A stretch of 64,000 nucleotides of DNA from the NCBI GenBank assembly GCA_934668695.1, contig CAKUOD010000001.1, positions 1-64,000 of the forward strand, given 5' to 3'. The position numbers and the translations under genes were made by a program. Below, piece by piece: positions 8,154-17,599 of the stretch. This DNA is from an uncultured Collinsella sp. GTDB lineage: Bacteria > Actinomycetota > Coriobacteriia > Coriobacteriales > Coriobacteriaceae. The notes beneath the pieces are model-generated. The model was not told the origin of the DNA, searched no databases, and was given only the letters and a program-made list of their open reading frames with translations. Each line of letters opens with the position of its first letter. Position 1 is the first letter of the stretch.

Positions 8154-9320
8154 TTAGGCGGCGATGTACTTGCCGTCCTGAATCACATAGGCCGTAGCGG
8201 GCTTCTCGACCTGGCCCTCATCGTTCCAGGTGAGCTCGCCGGTCAGGCCATCGATCTTGATCTTTCGCATGGCCTTGGCAAGGTCGGCGGCAATGCCGGC
8301 ACCGTCGGCCGTCGTGTCGATGCCGGCCTTGTCGATAGCCTCGGCGATCGCGTGGACGCAGTCGTAGGCGTCGGCGGCAAACTGGTTAGGGGTCTCGTCG
8401 TACTCCTCCTTGTATGCCTTGACGAAGTCGGCGTTCTTCTCGTCGTCGGCGGAGAACGGCGTCATGAGCAGCACGCCCTCGGCAAGCGAGGTGTCGAAGC
8501 CCTCCACAGAGAGCAGGCCGTCCATGCCGTCGGTGCCCATGAGCGTCATGTCGTAACCCATGTCCTTGGCGTTCTTGAGCAGAACGGACGCCGGCGTGTA
8601 ATAAATCGGCGCAAAGATGAGCGTGGCGCCGGCCTCCTTGGCCTTGGTCAGCTGGTTGGTAAAGCTCGTGGAAGAGTCGTCCTTAAAGGTCTCGGTGTCG
8701 ACGATATCGAGCTTGGACTCCTTGGCCTGTTCGGCAAAGGCATCGGCTACGCCCGAGCTGTACGTGTCGCCGGAGTTATAGAACAGGGCGATCTTGGCGT
8801 CCGCATACTTCTCGGCCAAGAACTTCGCGGCACTCGTGCCCATGGTGGGGTCGGTGAAGCAGACCTGGAAGACCGTGGTCTTGTCCTTGGTGACATCGAG
8901 CGACGAAGCGGAAGGCGTGACCATGAGCATGTCGTCGGCAATCTCGCCCGAAACGGCGACGGCGGCACCGGTGGTGACGGGGCCGACGAGCGCCTGCATG
9001 CCCCAGTCGCACAGGGTATTGAAGGCGTTGATGGCCTTCTCGCCGTCGGCGACGTCGTCCTCGGACTTAAGCGAGAGCTTGAGGTCCTTGGTCGAGAAAT
9101 CCTTGACGGCGAGTTTGGCGCCTTTCTCGACCGAGACGCCATAGGTTGCCGCGGCGCCGGTCAGAGGACCGATGACGCCGATCTTGAATGCGCCGTCTTC
9201 ATCGGCGGAGCCGCCATCCGAACCACCCGAGGAGCAGCCGGCAAGTGCGACGGTGCTGCCGAGCGCGGCGGCGCCGGCGAGGAAGTTCCTACGGCTGAGC
9301 GTGCTGTTGATGTTGAACAT
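8154..9320 (-). CDS. Branched-chain amino acid ABC transporter substrate-binding lipoprotein (copy 2)
   Basis: A 388-residue LivJ/LivK-type receptor with a Tat-like signal (SRRNFLAGAAALGS), lipobox LAGCSSGG and mature start FKIGVIGPLTGAAATYG. The start at 9320 is fixed by AAAAGGGGGACACC directly upstream; the open frame up to 9386 is not coding. It lies upstream of copy 1 on the same strand, separated by a 271-base AT-rich gap, so it may have its own promoter. Two receptors sharing one LivHMGF channel would broaden or tune substrate specificity. Confidence 0.92.
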   Translation of the reverse strand: MFNINSTLSRRNFLAGAAALGSTVALAGCSSGGSDGGSADEDGAFKIGVIGPLTGAAATYGVSVEKGAKLAVKDFSTKDLKLSLKSEDDVADGEKAINAFNTLCDWGMQALVGPVTTGAAVAVSGEIADDMLMVTPSASSLDVTKDKTTVFQVCFTDPTMGTSAAKFLAEKYADAKIALFYNSGDTYSSGVADAFAEQAKESKLDIVDTETFKDDSSTSFTNQLTKAKEAGATLIFAPIYYTPASVLLKNAKDMGYDMTLMGTDGMDGLLSVEGFDTSLAEGVLLMTPFSADDEKNADFVKAYKEEYDETPNQFAADAYDCVHAIAEAIDKAGIDTTADGAGIAADLAKAMRKIKIDGLTGELTWNDEGQVEKPATAYVIQDGKYIAA

Positions 9321-9569
9321 GGTGTCCCCCTTTTCGCTGGCCGCGGTGCGGCCGTCTTGCGGTACAGGGCAAACCTTATGGTTCAAACGTTGACAGTTTG
9401 TTACGGAACTTCGTTTGTAGCGAGCGTGTTTCCAATGTTTCCGCAGCGTTTCGGGGGTAGCGTTTTGTGCGGCTCCTGTTGCCTGGCAAGCACGCGCCCT
9501 CGGTTCACGCTAGAATGCACTCAACCTTAACTGGTCAATCATCCATACAGATGCACGAAGGAGCTATCT

Positions 9570-10913
9570 ATGAGCGAACCCCTGCGCACCGTGAACGTCG
9601 GCCTGATCGGTCTGGGAACCGTCGGCGGCGGCGTGGCTCGTCTGATCAAGAGCCACCACGATGAGTACCTGGCCGCCTACGGCATCGACCTTAAGCTGAC
9701 CCGCGCCTGCGCGCTTGCCTGGGAGCAGGCCGAAGCCGCCGGTATTGAGCGCGAGGCCTTTACGAGCGACTGGCACGACGTCGTCACCGACCCCGCCGTC
9801 GACATCGTCGTCGAGCTGATTGGCGGCGAGCACCCCGCGACCGAGATCTTCACCACGGCCTTTGAGAACGGCAAGCATGTCGTCTCCGCCAACAAAGCCC
9901 TGCTCGGCCGTCACGTCGAGACGCTCGCCGAGAAGGCGCGCGAGTGCGGCGTGCAGATCAAGTGCGAGGCCAGCTGCGGCGGCGGTATCCCCATCGTCAG
10001 CACGCTCGAGCACGACCTGGTGGGCAACAAGATCCTGACCATCGCCGGCATCCTCAACGGCACCACCAACTACATTCTGTCGCGCATGGACGCCGAGGGC
10101 GCCGATTACGCCGACGTGCTCGCCGACGCCCAGGCCAAGGGCTACGCCGAGGCCGATCCGTCCGCCGACGTCGACGGTTTCGATGCCGCCAGCAAGACGG
10201 CGATCCTCGCCTCCATCGGCTTTGGCACCCGCGTTACCACCGACGATGTGTACCAGCAGGGTATCCGTACCATCGGCGCCGAGGACATCGCCCAGGCCCG
10301 CGAGCTCGGCTACACCATTAAGCTGTTGGGTATCGCACGCAACACCGAAGCCGGCGTCGACGTCCGCGTGCATCCCACGCTGATCCCCGCCGACCACATG
10401 CTTGCCAAGGTCAACGGCGCCATGAACGCTGTCTACGTGGTAGGCGACGCCGTGGGCGAGACCATGTTCTACGGTGCCGGCGCAGGCTCCTTCCCCACCG
10501 CGAGCGCCGTCGTGGGCGATATCCTGTCGCTCTCCGAGCAGATCAGCCGCGGCGTGGCTCCGCTGCCCGAGATTGAGCCCTACGGCCACAACCTTGCCTT
10601 TAAGCCCATGGACGAGCTCCAGACCAAGTACTATGCGCGCCTGAAGGTTGCCGACCGCGTGGGCGCCCTGTCCGAGACGGTCGATATCTTCGCCAAGCAC
10701 AACATCTCGATCTCGCTCATCAATCAGGTCGAGGATGGCAAGTCGGGCGTCACCGACACCTGCTCGGTCATCTTCCTGACGCACCGCGCGCTCGAGAAGG
10801 ACGTCCAGGCTGCCGCCGCCGAGCTTGCAGGCGTCGACTGCGTGGCAGAGGTCGCCAACGTTCTGCGTATTGAGGACGTTGAGGCCTGGACCGAAGGCGT
10901 TATGGCCAACTAA
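9570..10913 (+). CDS. hom: Homoserine dehydrogenase
   Basis: A 447-residue NAD(P)H-dependent homoserine dehydrogenase, catalysing the third step of the aspartate pathway towards threonine and methionine. The Rossmann motif GLIGLGTVGGGV is at residues 11-22, the family signature GILNGTTNYIL near 165, and an ACT regulatory domain occupies about residues 350-430 (VADRVGALSETVDIFAKHNI), implying threonine feedback. The start ATG follows AAGGAG. Its promoter should lie in the 249-base gap shared with the divergent binding-protein gene; TAGAAT at 9511-9516 is a possible -10. Confidence 0.96.
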   Translation: MSEPLRTVNVGLIGLGTVGGGVARLIKSHHDEYLAAYGIDLKLTRACALAWEQAEAAGIEREAFTSDWHDVVTDPAVDIVVELIGGEHPATEIFTTAFENGKHVVSANKALLGRHVETLAEKARECGVQIKCEASCGGGIPIVSTLEHDLVGNKILTIAGILNGTTNYILSRMDAEGADYADVLADAQAKGYAEADPSADVDGFDAASKTAILASIGFGTRVTTDDVYQQGIRTIGAEDIAQARELGYTIKLLGIARNTEAGVDVRVHPTLIPADHMLAKVNGAMNAVYVVGDAVGETMFYGAGAGSFPTASAVVGDILSLSEQISRGVAPLPEIEPYGHNLAFKPMDELQTKYYARLKVADRVGALSETVDIFAKHNISISLINQVEDGKSGVTDTCSVIFLTHRALEKDVQAAAAELAGVDCVAEVANVLRIEDVEAWTEGVMAN

Positions 10914-10946
10914 TCCGGTCTTCGGTATACGGCATATATGTTGAGG

Positions 10947-10979
10947 GGCTCCCGTCCGGTATTGGACGGGAGCCTTTTT
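10947..10979 (+). terminator. Rho-independent terminator of hom
   Basis: An 11-bp GC-rich stem (GGCTCCCGTCC and its complement) with a six-base loop is followed by TTTTT, 34 bases after the hom stop. Confidence 0.92.
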
Positions 10980-11137
10980 ACTTGCGCGCTCGGGGCGCAT
11001 CGACGTGGCTTACGTTTGAACAACTTGACCGTTCATTGACAACCGGGGGTACCGTTCACCGATAAGCGAATGTGCTCGTTTTGGGCCGCCACTATGCTGT
11101 GCTGCGTATGTCCACACCCCCGAAGAATGGAGGCACC

Positions 11138-11887
11138 ATGTTGCTCGAGGGTAAGAAAGCAATCATCACTGGAGGCACGCGCGGTATCGGCTATGCCATC
11201 GCCTGCCGTTTTATTGAGGAAGGCGCTGCCGTCACCGTCTTTGGCTCTCGCCAGGAGACCGCCGACGCCGCTGTTGAGAAGCTGACCGCAGCCTATCCCG
11301 AGGCCAAGATCTGGGGCCGCTCCTGCGACCTCACCTCGCTCGAGGCAGTGACCGAGGCCTTTACCCAGGCCGCCAATGACATGGGCGGTCTCGACACGGT
11401 CGTCAACAATGCCGGCATCTCCCAGCGCTCGCCCCTTTTGGACTATACGGCCGAGGAGTTCGCCAAGGTCATGGACCTCAACGTCGTCGCTGTCTTCAAC
11501 GGCCATCAGGCTGCTGCCAAGATCATGACCGGAGCTGGTCATGGCGGCACCATCACCACCACGAGCTCGATGGTCGCCAAGTACGGCCAGCCCTCCGGCG
11601 TCGGCTATCCCACGTCCAAGTTCGCCGTCAACGGCATGGTCCAGTCGCTCTCGCGCGAGCTCGCCCCCATGGGCATTCGCGTCAATGCCGTCGCCCCCGG
11701 CGTGACCAAGACCGACATGGTTGCCAACCTGCCCGAAGAGGTCATCAAGCCCATCGTTGCCACCATTCCGCTCGGCCGCATGGGCGAGCCCGAGGACGTC
11801 GCCAACGCCTTCGTCTTCCTGGCAAGCGATATGGCGGCCTACGTTACGGGCGCCATCCTCCCCGTCGACGGAGCTGCCCGCTCCTAA
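11138..11887 (+). CDS. SDR-family oxidoreductase (FabG-like)
   Basis: A 249-residue classical short-chain dehydrogenase/reductase. The cofactor loop TGGTRGIG is at residues 11-18, NNAG near 90, catalytic serine in TTTSSM near 141 and YPTSK (Tyr-x3-Lys) near 155. The C-terminal part (GRMGEPEDVANAFVFLASD, then YVTGAILPVDGA) matches 3-oxoacyl-ACP reductase and related sugar or steroid dehydrogenases, so the substrate is undetermined. The ATG at 11138 follows GGAGGCACC; upstream in-frame codons from 11072 look non-coding. It is a single-gene unit closed by a strong hairpin. In Collinsella such enzymes include bile-acid hydroxysteroid dehydrogenases; that reading is possible but untested. Confidence 0.88.
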   Translation: MLLEGKKAIITGGTRGIGYAIACRFIEEGAAVTVFGSRQETADAAVEKLTAAYPEAKIWGRSCDLTSLEAVTEAFTQAANDMGGLDTVVNNAGISQRSPLLDYTAEEFAKVMDLNVVAVFNGHQAAAKIMTGAGHGGTITTTSSMVAKYGQPSGVGYPTSKFAVNGMVQSLSRELAPMGIRVNAVAPGVTKTDMVANLPEEVIKPIVATIPLGRMGEPEDVANAFVFLASDMAAYVTGAILPVDGAARS

Positions 11888-11932
11888 AGGGCAGCGGGCT
11901 TCGGCCTCGTCCTTCAACAGAGCTCTACGCAA

Positions 11933-11972
11933 AAGGCGCGCTGCCTGCGATCGATGCAGGCAGCGCGCCTTC
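11933..11972. terminator. Bidirectional terminator between convergent genes
   Basis: A 16-bp perfect stem, AAGGCGCGCTGCCTGC with its complement, has a seven-base loop and lies between the ends of the SDR gene and the antiporter gene. It can serve both strands. Confidence 0.85.
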
Positions 11973-12009
11973 CTTAATTTGGACGGAAACCGTATCCCGG
12001 TATTCCTTG

Positions 12010-13569
12010 CTACCTGTCGTCGTCCTCGGCTTCTTCTCTTGCATAGAGCTCCAGCATGCGGCGGCGGTATTCGCGCACGGCGAGCTTGGCGCGCTCCAGG
12101 CGGCGGCGCTCGCGCGGAGTGAGCTTGGACGGGTCGATCTCGTCGCCATAGGTCTTCTCGGCCAGCAAATGGGCAGCGTCAACAATACGGGCATCGATGC
12201 GCTCGCTCGCCGCTTCGGCCGAGAGGCGGTCGGCAATGGAATCAATCGTAGGCATGCCGTCGAGAGTGCGCCCGTGACCATGCGAGGTCAGCAGTTCGTG
12301 CTCGCGTGCGAGCAGGCTCGCCAGGTCGTGATGGGCGCGCAGAATATCGAACGCATCGGAAGGATGCTCGGCAACTTCTGCCACGGCGGCAACCGGCGCG
12401 GCATCGACCACGCGATAGAAGAGCTGCGCGAGCAGCGGCATCAAGAACACCGTGATGGCACCGGCGGCAACCATGACCGAGGCAATGTCTTGCGACAGCG
12501 CGCCGGCGTTGACGGCAACGCTCGTCACGGCAACGATGATCGGCAGCGCCGTGGTGCAGTACAGGGCCACGGTAATGCGGCCATACGCCGAGACATCGCG
12601 TGTCTCGGGGCAGATGCTCATAGAGACAAGAATGGGCACGGCGCGGATGATGAGCAGCGCCACGATAAAGCCCACGAGCAGCCCGGGGCGCGATGCGACG
12701 GCCGTCAGGTCGATCTTTGCGCCCGACACGGTAAAGAATACGGGGATCAAAAAGCCATAGGCCAGTCCATCGAGCTTGGTCTCGAGCGTGTGATTGCCCT
12801 CGGGGATGATATAGCGCAGGACAAAGCCGGCGGCAAAGGAGCCCAACACGATGTCGAGATCGAAGATGGCCGAGAACGCCACGAGCGTGACCAGGATGAG
12901 CACCGTGAGGCGTACGAAGGTCTGCGATGTGGTGTCGGCGCGCTCCTCGACAAACGCAAAGAAACGGCTGCCGACGCGCTTGGAGCGGCTCGGAACCACG
13001 GCCAGCAACACGCACACCACCGCAAACAGGCCCAGAATCACGAGCGTTTGGATGCCGGTTCGTGCAGAAAGCAGCACCGACATGGCAAGCACGGGGCCAA
13101 GCTCGCCCCAGGTACCGTACGCGAGAATCGAATCACCGACGCGCGTTCCGGCAAGCAACCGCTCGCGCAAGATGGGCATGAGCGCTCCGAGCGCCGTCGA
13201 GGTAAGCGCGAGCGTCACGGCGATACCGTCGAAATGGCTGACCGAGAACCACGGCGTAAAGCGCACGGCAAGCCAGGCGATGCCAAACGTGACAACCCAC
13301 GTCGCCAAGCCATAGCGCCCCTCCACACCCGTAATGTTCTTAGGATCGATCTCGAAGCCGGCGAGCAGGAACAAAAAGGCCAAGCCGAGCTCGGACACGA
13401 GCGAGACCTCGGCGTCCACATGAATGATACCGAGCATATGAGGGCCCAGCACCGCGCCGAACACGAGCAAAAAGACCGTCTCGGGTACGGGCTTTCCGGG
13501 AATCGCCGAGGCGATAAAGGGGCTCGCAAAGGCCACGAGCGCGATGATGGCGAGCGAAACGAATGCCAT
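12010..13569 (-). CDS. Cation:proton antiporter, CPA2/KefB type
   Basis: A 519-residue membrane protein. About 12 hydrophobic segments cover residues 1-390 (for example ELGLAFLFLLAGFEID, the conserved motif of KefB/Na+:H+ exchangers), and a soluble C-terminal tail of about 120 charged residues follows. The tail has no clear TrkA-N nucleotide-binding motif, so this is the KefB-like exchanger core without the usual regulatory domain. It probably exchanges K+ or Na+ for protons. The ATG follows AAAGGCATCAC. It converges with the SDR gene. Confidence 0.85.
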   Translation of the reverse strand: MAFVSLAIIALVAFASPFIASAIPGKPVPETVFLLVFGAVLGPHMLGIIHVDAEVSLVSELGLAFLFLLAGFEIDPKNITGVEGRYGLATWVVTFGIAWLAVRFTPWFSVSHFDGIAVTLALTSTALGALMPILRERLLAGTRVGDSILAYGTWGELGPVLAMSVLLSARTGIQTLVILGLFAVVCVLLAVVPSRSKRVGSRFFAFVEERADTTSQTFVRLTVLILVTLVAFSAIFDLDIVLGSFAAGFVLRYIIPEGNHTLETKLDGLAYGFLIPVFFTVSGAKIDLTAVASRPGLLVGFIVALLIIRAVPILVSMSICPETRDVSAYGRITVALYCTTALPIIVAVTSVAVNAGALSQDIASVMVAAGAITVFLMPLLAQLFYRVVDAAPVAAVAEVAEHPSDAFDILRAHHDLASLLAREHELLTSHGHGRTLDGMPTIDSIADRLSAEAASERIDARIVDAAHLLAEKTYGDEIDPSKLTPRERRRLERAKLAVREYRRRMLELYAREEAEDDDR

Positions 13570-13753
13570 GTGATGCCTTTCTCTTGTTTGCGCTTCACTG
13601 TAGCACCCTCGCCGTCCTCAACGCGCCGCGAGCTGTCGTATCATAGTGAGGTTTACAAACATGTGGCTCAAGGCGACCGCGAGGCTTGCCCCGCAAACCG
13701 ACCGCTGCCGCATACCGTACCGTACGCCCAACCGATCAGGAAGGCAGGAACCA

Positions 13754-16700
13754 ATGGTCTCTCGTATCTACGTGGAGAAGAAACCCGGGTTCGACGTCGA
13801 GGCTCAGCAGCTCAAGGGCGAGCTGACCGAGATTCTCGGCATCAAGGGCATCGAGGCCCTGAGGATCATCAACCGCTACGACGTCGAGGGCATCGACGAG
13901 GAGCTCTTCCGCTCCTGCGTGCCGACCGTCTTTAGCGAGCCCCAGGTCGACGTGACCTATGACGAGCTCCCCGCAAGCGATGGCGCCGTCTTTGCCGTCG
14001 AATTCCTGCCTGGCCAGTTTGACCAGCGCGCCGACTCCGCCAGCGAGTGCGTGCAGCTCATCAGCCAGGGCGAGCGCCCCGCCGTGCGCTCCGCCAAGGT
14101 CTATATGATCTCGGGCGCTCTGGACGAAGCCGCCATCGAGGCCATCAAACACTACGTGGTGAACCCCGTCGAGGCGCGCATCGCCTCGCTCGACCTGCCC
14201 GAGACGCTGTACATGGAGACCCCCGAGCCCCAGCCCGTCGAAGTGCTCGACGGCTTCCGCGAGCTCGATGAGGCCGGCCTTGCCGCCTTTATTTCCGAGC
14301 GCGGTCTTGCCATGGACGAGGCGGACATCGCCTTCTGCCGGCAGTACTTCCGCGATGAGAATCGCGACCCCACCATCACCGAGATCCGCGTGATCGACAC
14401 GTACTGGTCCGACCACTGCCGCCACACCACCTTCGGCACCGTCCTGGACGACGTGACGATCGACGACGCCGTGGTGCAGCAAGCCTTCGACCGCTACATG
14501 GAGATGCGCCACGAGCTCGGTCGCGACGCCAAGCCCGTCTGCCTCATGGACATGGGCACCATCGGCGCCAAGTACCTTAAGAAAACCGGCGTCATGACTG
14601 ATGTCGATGAGTCCGAGGAGATCAACGCCTGCACCGTCAAGGTGAAGGTCGATGTCGACGGCGAGGAGCAGGACTGGCTGTTCCTGTTTAAGAACGAGAC
14701 CCATAACCACCCGACCGAGATCGAGCCCTTCGGCGGTGCCGCCACCTGCGTGGGCGGCGCCATCCGCGACCCGCTCTCGGGCCGCAGCTACGTATACCAG
14801 GCCATGCGCGTCACCGGCGCCGGCGACCCCACCGTCCCCGTGTCCGAGACGCTCGAGGGCAAGCTGCCGCAGCGCAAGCTCGTGACCACCGCTGCCGCCG
14901 GCTACTCCAGCTACGGCAACCAAATCGGCCTTGCCACCGGCCAGGTCAACGAGCTCTATCACCCCGGCTACGTGGCCAAGCGCATGGAGGTCGGCGCCGT
15001 CGTGGGTGCTACCCCGGCCAACCACGTGCGCCGCGAGTGCCCCGCCCCCACCGACAAGATCATCCTGCTGGGCGGCCGTACCGGCCGTGACGGCATCGGT
15101 GGCGCCACCGGTTCCTCCAAGACCCAGAACACCGAGTCCATCGAGACCTCGGGCGCCGAGGTCCAGAAGGGCAACGCCCCGGTCGAGCGCAAGCTGCAGC
15201 GTCTGTTCCGCCGCGGCGATGCCTGCCGTCTGATCAAGCGCTGCAACGACTTTGGTGCCGGCGGCGTCTCGGTCGCCGTAGGCGAGCTTGCCGACGGCCT
15301 GTATGTCGACCTGGACACCGTGACCAAGAAGTACGATGGCCTGGACGGCACCGAACTCGCCATCTCCGAGTCCCAGGAGCGTATGGCCTGTGCCGTCGCC
15401 GACGGTGACGTCGAGGAGTTCATGGGCTACGCCGCCGAGGAGAACCTCGAGGCAACCGTTATCGCCGAGGTTACCGCCGAGCCGCGCATGCGCATGGCTT
15501 GGAACGGTGTCGCCATCGTCGACCTGTCCCGCGAGTTCCTCAACTCCAACGGAGCGCCTAAGCACCAGGTCGCCCACGTCTGCGCACGCAGCGTGTGGCA
15601 GCCCAGCTGGGCCGGTACCACGCTTGCCGAGCGCATGACCTCGCTCGTCACCGACCTCAACGTCGCCTCCAACAAGGGCCTTTCCGAGCGCTTCGACTCC
15701 ACCATCGGTGCCGCGACCGTGCTCATGCCCTTTGGCGGCAAGACGCAGCTCACCCCGAGCTCGGCCATGGTCGCCAAGTTCCCCGTGGACGGCGAGACCA
15801 CCACGGCGAGCGCCATGGCATGGGGTTTCAACCCCTACCTGATGGAAGCCGACCAGTTTGCGGGCGCCTACCTGTCCGTGGTCGAGTCCATCGCCAAGCT
15901 CGTGGCCGCCGGCTTTGAGCACAAGCGCGCCTACCTCTCCTTCCAGGAGTACTTCGAGCGCCTGCGTACCGAGGCCGAGCGCTGGGGCAAGCCCATGGCA
16001 GCAGTACTCGGCGCCCTCATGGCCCAGGTCGACCTGGGCGCCGGTGCCATCGGCGGCAAGGATTCCATGAGCGGCTCGTTTGAGGACGAGGCCGGCGAGC
16101 TCAACGTTCCGCCGACCCTGATCAGCTTCGCCGTTGCCGTGGGCAAGGCTGCTCGCGCCGTCTCCCCCGAGTTCAAGGGCCTCACGCACCGCGTCGTCCG
16201 CATCGCCCCCGCCACCTACGGCGAGGACTACCGCCCCGACGCCCAGCAGCTGCTCGCCGCGTTTGACGCCGTCGAGGCGCTCACTGCTACCGGCGACGCC
16301 CTGGCCGTCTCCACGCCCGGCTACGGCTGCGGCGCCGAGAGCCTCTTTAAGATGTGCGTCGGCAACCAGATCGGTATCGAGCTTGCCGAGGACGTGGACG
16401 TGGAGAGCCTCTTCACCCCGCTCTACGGCAGTTTTATCGTCGAGCTCGCCGAGGACGCCGAGCTGCCCGAGGTCGCCGACGGCGTTGTCGTCGAGCCCCT
16501 CGGCACCACCGTCGAGGGCTATGTCATCGACACCGGCTCCGAGGTCATCGAGCTCTCTGAGCTCCAGGAGGCCTGGGAGAGCGGCATCGAGGGCGTCTTT
16601 GCCTACCGCAGCGCCGGCGAGACTGCCGAGGTCGAGACCATCGACTTCCGCGCCAAGGATATCCATGTGTACGGTGGCGCCAAGATCGCCCGCCCGCGCG

Positions 16701-17500
16701 TGGTCATCCCCGTGTTCCCTGGCAACAACTGCGAGTACGACAGCGCCCGTGCATTCCGCGCCGCCGGTGCCGAGGCCGACACCTTCGTGATCAACAACCT
16801 CACGCCCGAGGCCGTCGCCGAGAGCACCCATGAGCTTGCCCGCCGCATCCGCCAAAGCCAGATCGTCATGATCCCCGGCGGCTTCTCGGGCGGTGACGAG
16901 CCCGACGGCTCCGCCAAGTTCATCACGGCGTTCTTCCGCGCTCCCGAGGTCACCGAGGCCGTCCGCGACTTGCTCAAGGCCCGCGACGGCCTGATGCTGG
17001 GCATCTGCAACGGTTTCCAAGCCCTGGTCAAGCTCGGCCTGGTGCCCTACGGTGACATCGTCGACGCCACGCCCGATGCGCCCACGCTGACGTTCAACAC
17101 CATCGGCCGCCACCAGAGCCGTCTGGTGCGCACCCGTATCTCGTCCAACCTGTCCCCGTGGCTGTCGCAGTGCAGCCTCGACGACCCCTACACCGTCGCC
17201 ATCAGCCACGGTGAGGGCCGCTTTGTCGCCAACGACGAGGTGCTCGCCCAGCTCATCGCCAACGGTCAGGTCGCCACGCAGTACGTGGGCGAGGACGGAA
17301 AGCCCAGCATGGATCTTTCCGTCAACCCCAACGGCTCCGCGCTCGCCATCGAGGGCATTACGAGCCCCGACGGCCGCGTCTTGGGCAAGATGGGCCACGC
17401 CGAGCGTCGCGGCGACAACCTGTACCGCAACGTGCCCGAGCATGTCCCCGGCGATAAGTTCATGCCGATCTTTGAGAGCGGCGTAGCCTACTTCGCCTAA
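13754..17500 (+). CDS. purL: Phosphoribosylformylglycinamidine synthase, single-chain PurL-PurQ
   Basis: A 1248-residue FGAM synthase that turns FGAR and glutamine into FGAM in purine synthesis. The N-terminal PurS-like part (residues 1-150) is followed by two ATP-grasp-like PurM folds (DTYWSDHCRHTTF near 215, FKNETHNHPTEI near 313) and a C-terminal class I glutaminase. The glutaminase has IPGGFSGGDEPD and the nucleophile Cys1085 in GICNGFQ, then HGEGRF. This fused layout matches the clostridial-type long enzyme. The ATG at 13754 is behind AGGAAGGCAGG; upstream codons to 13646 are not family sequence. A -10-like TATCAT lies near 13639. An antisense frame as long as the gene is a codon-bias artefact. 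Confidence 0.95.
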   Translation: MVSRIYVEKKPGFDVEAQQLKGELTEILGIKGIEALRIINRYDVEGIDEELFRSCVPTVFSEPQVDVTYDELPASDGAVFAVEFLPGQFDQRADSASECVQLISQGERPAVRSAKVYMISGALDEAAIEAIKHYVVNPVEARIASLDLPETLYMETPEPQPVEVLDGFRELDEAGLAAFISERGLAMDEADIAFCRQYFRDENRDPTITEIRVIDTYWSDHCRHTTFGTVLDDVTIDDAVVQQAFDRYMEMRHELGRDAKPVCLMDMGTIGAKYLKKTGVMTDVDESEEINACTVKVKVDVDGEEQDWLFLFKNETHNHPTEIEPFGGAATCVGGAIRDPLSGRSYVYQAMRVTGAGDPTVPVSETLEGKLPQRKLVTTAAAGYSSYGNQIGLATGQVNELYHPGYVAKRMEVGAVVGATPANHVRRECPAPTDKIILLGGRTGRDGIGGATGSSKTQNTESIETSGAEVQKGNAPVERKLQRLFRRGDACRLIKRCNDFGAGGVSVAVGELADGLYVDLDTVTKKYDGLDGTELAISESQERMACAVADGDVEEFMGYAAEENLEATVIAEVTAEPRMRMAWNGVAIVDLSREFLNSNGAPKHQVAHVCARSVWQPSWAGTTLAERMTSLVTDLNVASNKGLSERFDSTIGAATVLMPFGGKTQLTPSSAMVAKFPVDGETTTASAMAWGFNPYLMEADQFAGAYLSVVESIAKLVAAGFEHKRAYLSFQEYFERLRTEAERWGKPMAAVLGALMAQVDLGAGAIGGKDSMSGSFEDEAGELNVPPTLISFAVAVGKAARAVSPEFKGLTHRVVRIAPATYGEDYRPDAQQLLAAFDAVEALTATGDALAVSTPGYGCGAESLFKMCVGNQIGIELAEDVDVESLFTPLYGSFIVELAEDAELPEVADGVVVEPLGTTVEGYVIDTGSEVIELSELQEAWESGIEGVFAYRSAGETAEVETIDFRAKDIHVYGGAKIARPRVVIPVFPGNNCEYDSARAFRAAGAEADTFVINNLTPEAVAESTHELARRIRQSQIVMIPGGFSGGDEPDGSAKFITAFFRAPEVTEAVRDLLKARDGLMLGICNGFQALVKLGLVPYGDIVDATPDAPTLTFNTIGRHQSRLVRTRISSNLSPWLSQCSLDDPYTVAISHGEGRFVANDEVLAQLIANGQVATQYVGEDGKPSMDLSVNPNGSALAIEGITSPDGRVLGKMGHAERRGDNLYRNVPEHVPGDKFMPIFESGVAYFA

Positions 17501-17537
17501 ACCTTTCCCTTCGGGTACAATCCCATCGGGTAACAAC

Positions 17538-17574
17538 ACCCGCCACCGGCACTCCCGGTGGCGGGTTCTTTTTT
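17538..17574 (+). terminator. Terminator of purL
   Basis: A 12-bp stem, ACCCGCCACCGG with its complement, has a five-base loop and is followed by TCTTTTTT. Confidence 0.93.
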
Positions 17575-17599
17575 GCTTCGCGCATGTAGGAAGGACACC

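Noticed and set aside
9321..9569. A T-box or threonine leader upstream of hom.
   Set aside because: No AGGGTGGNACCGCG-type T-box word, leader peptide or terminator/antiterminator pair is visible in the gap.
12007..13935. Forward open frame of 642 codons across the antiporter gene.
   Set aside because: Antisense to the KefB-like antiporter; the composition (Arg, His, Gln, Asp) is the mirror of membrane-protein codons.
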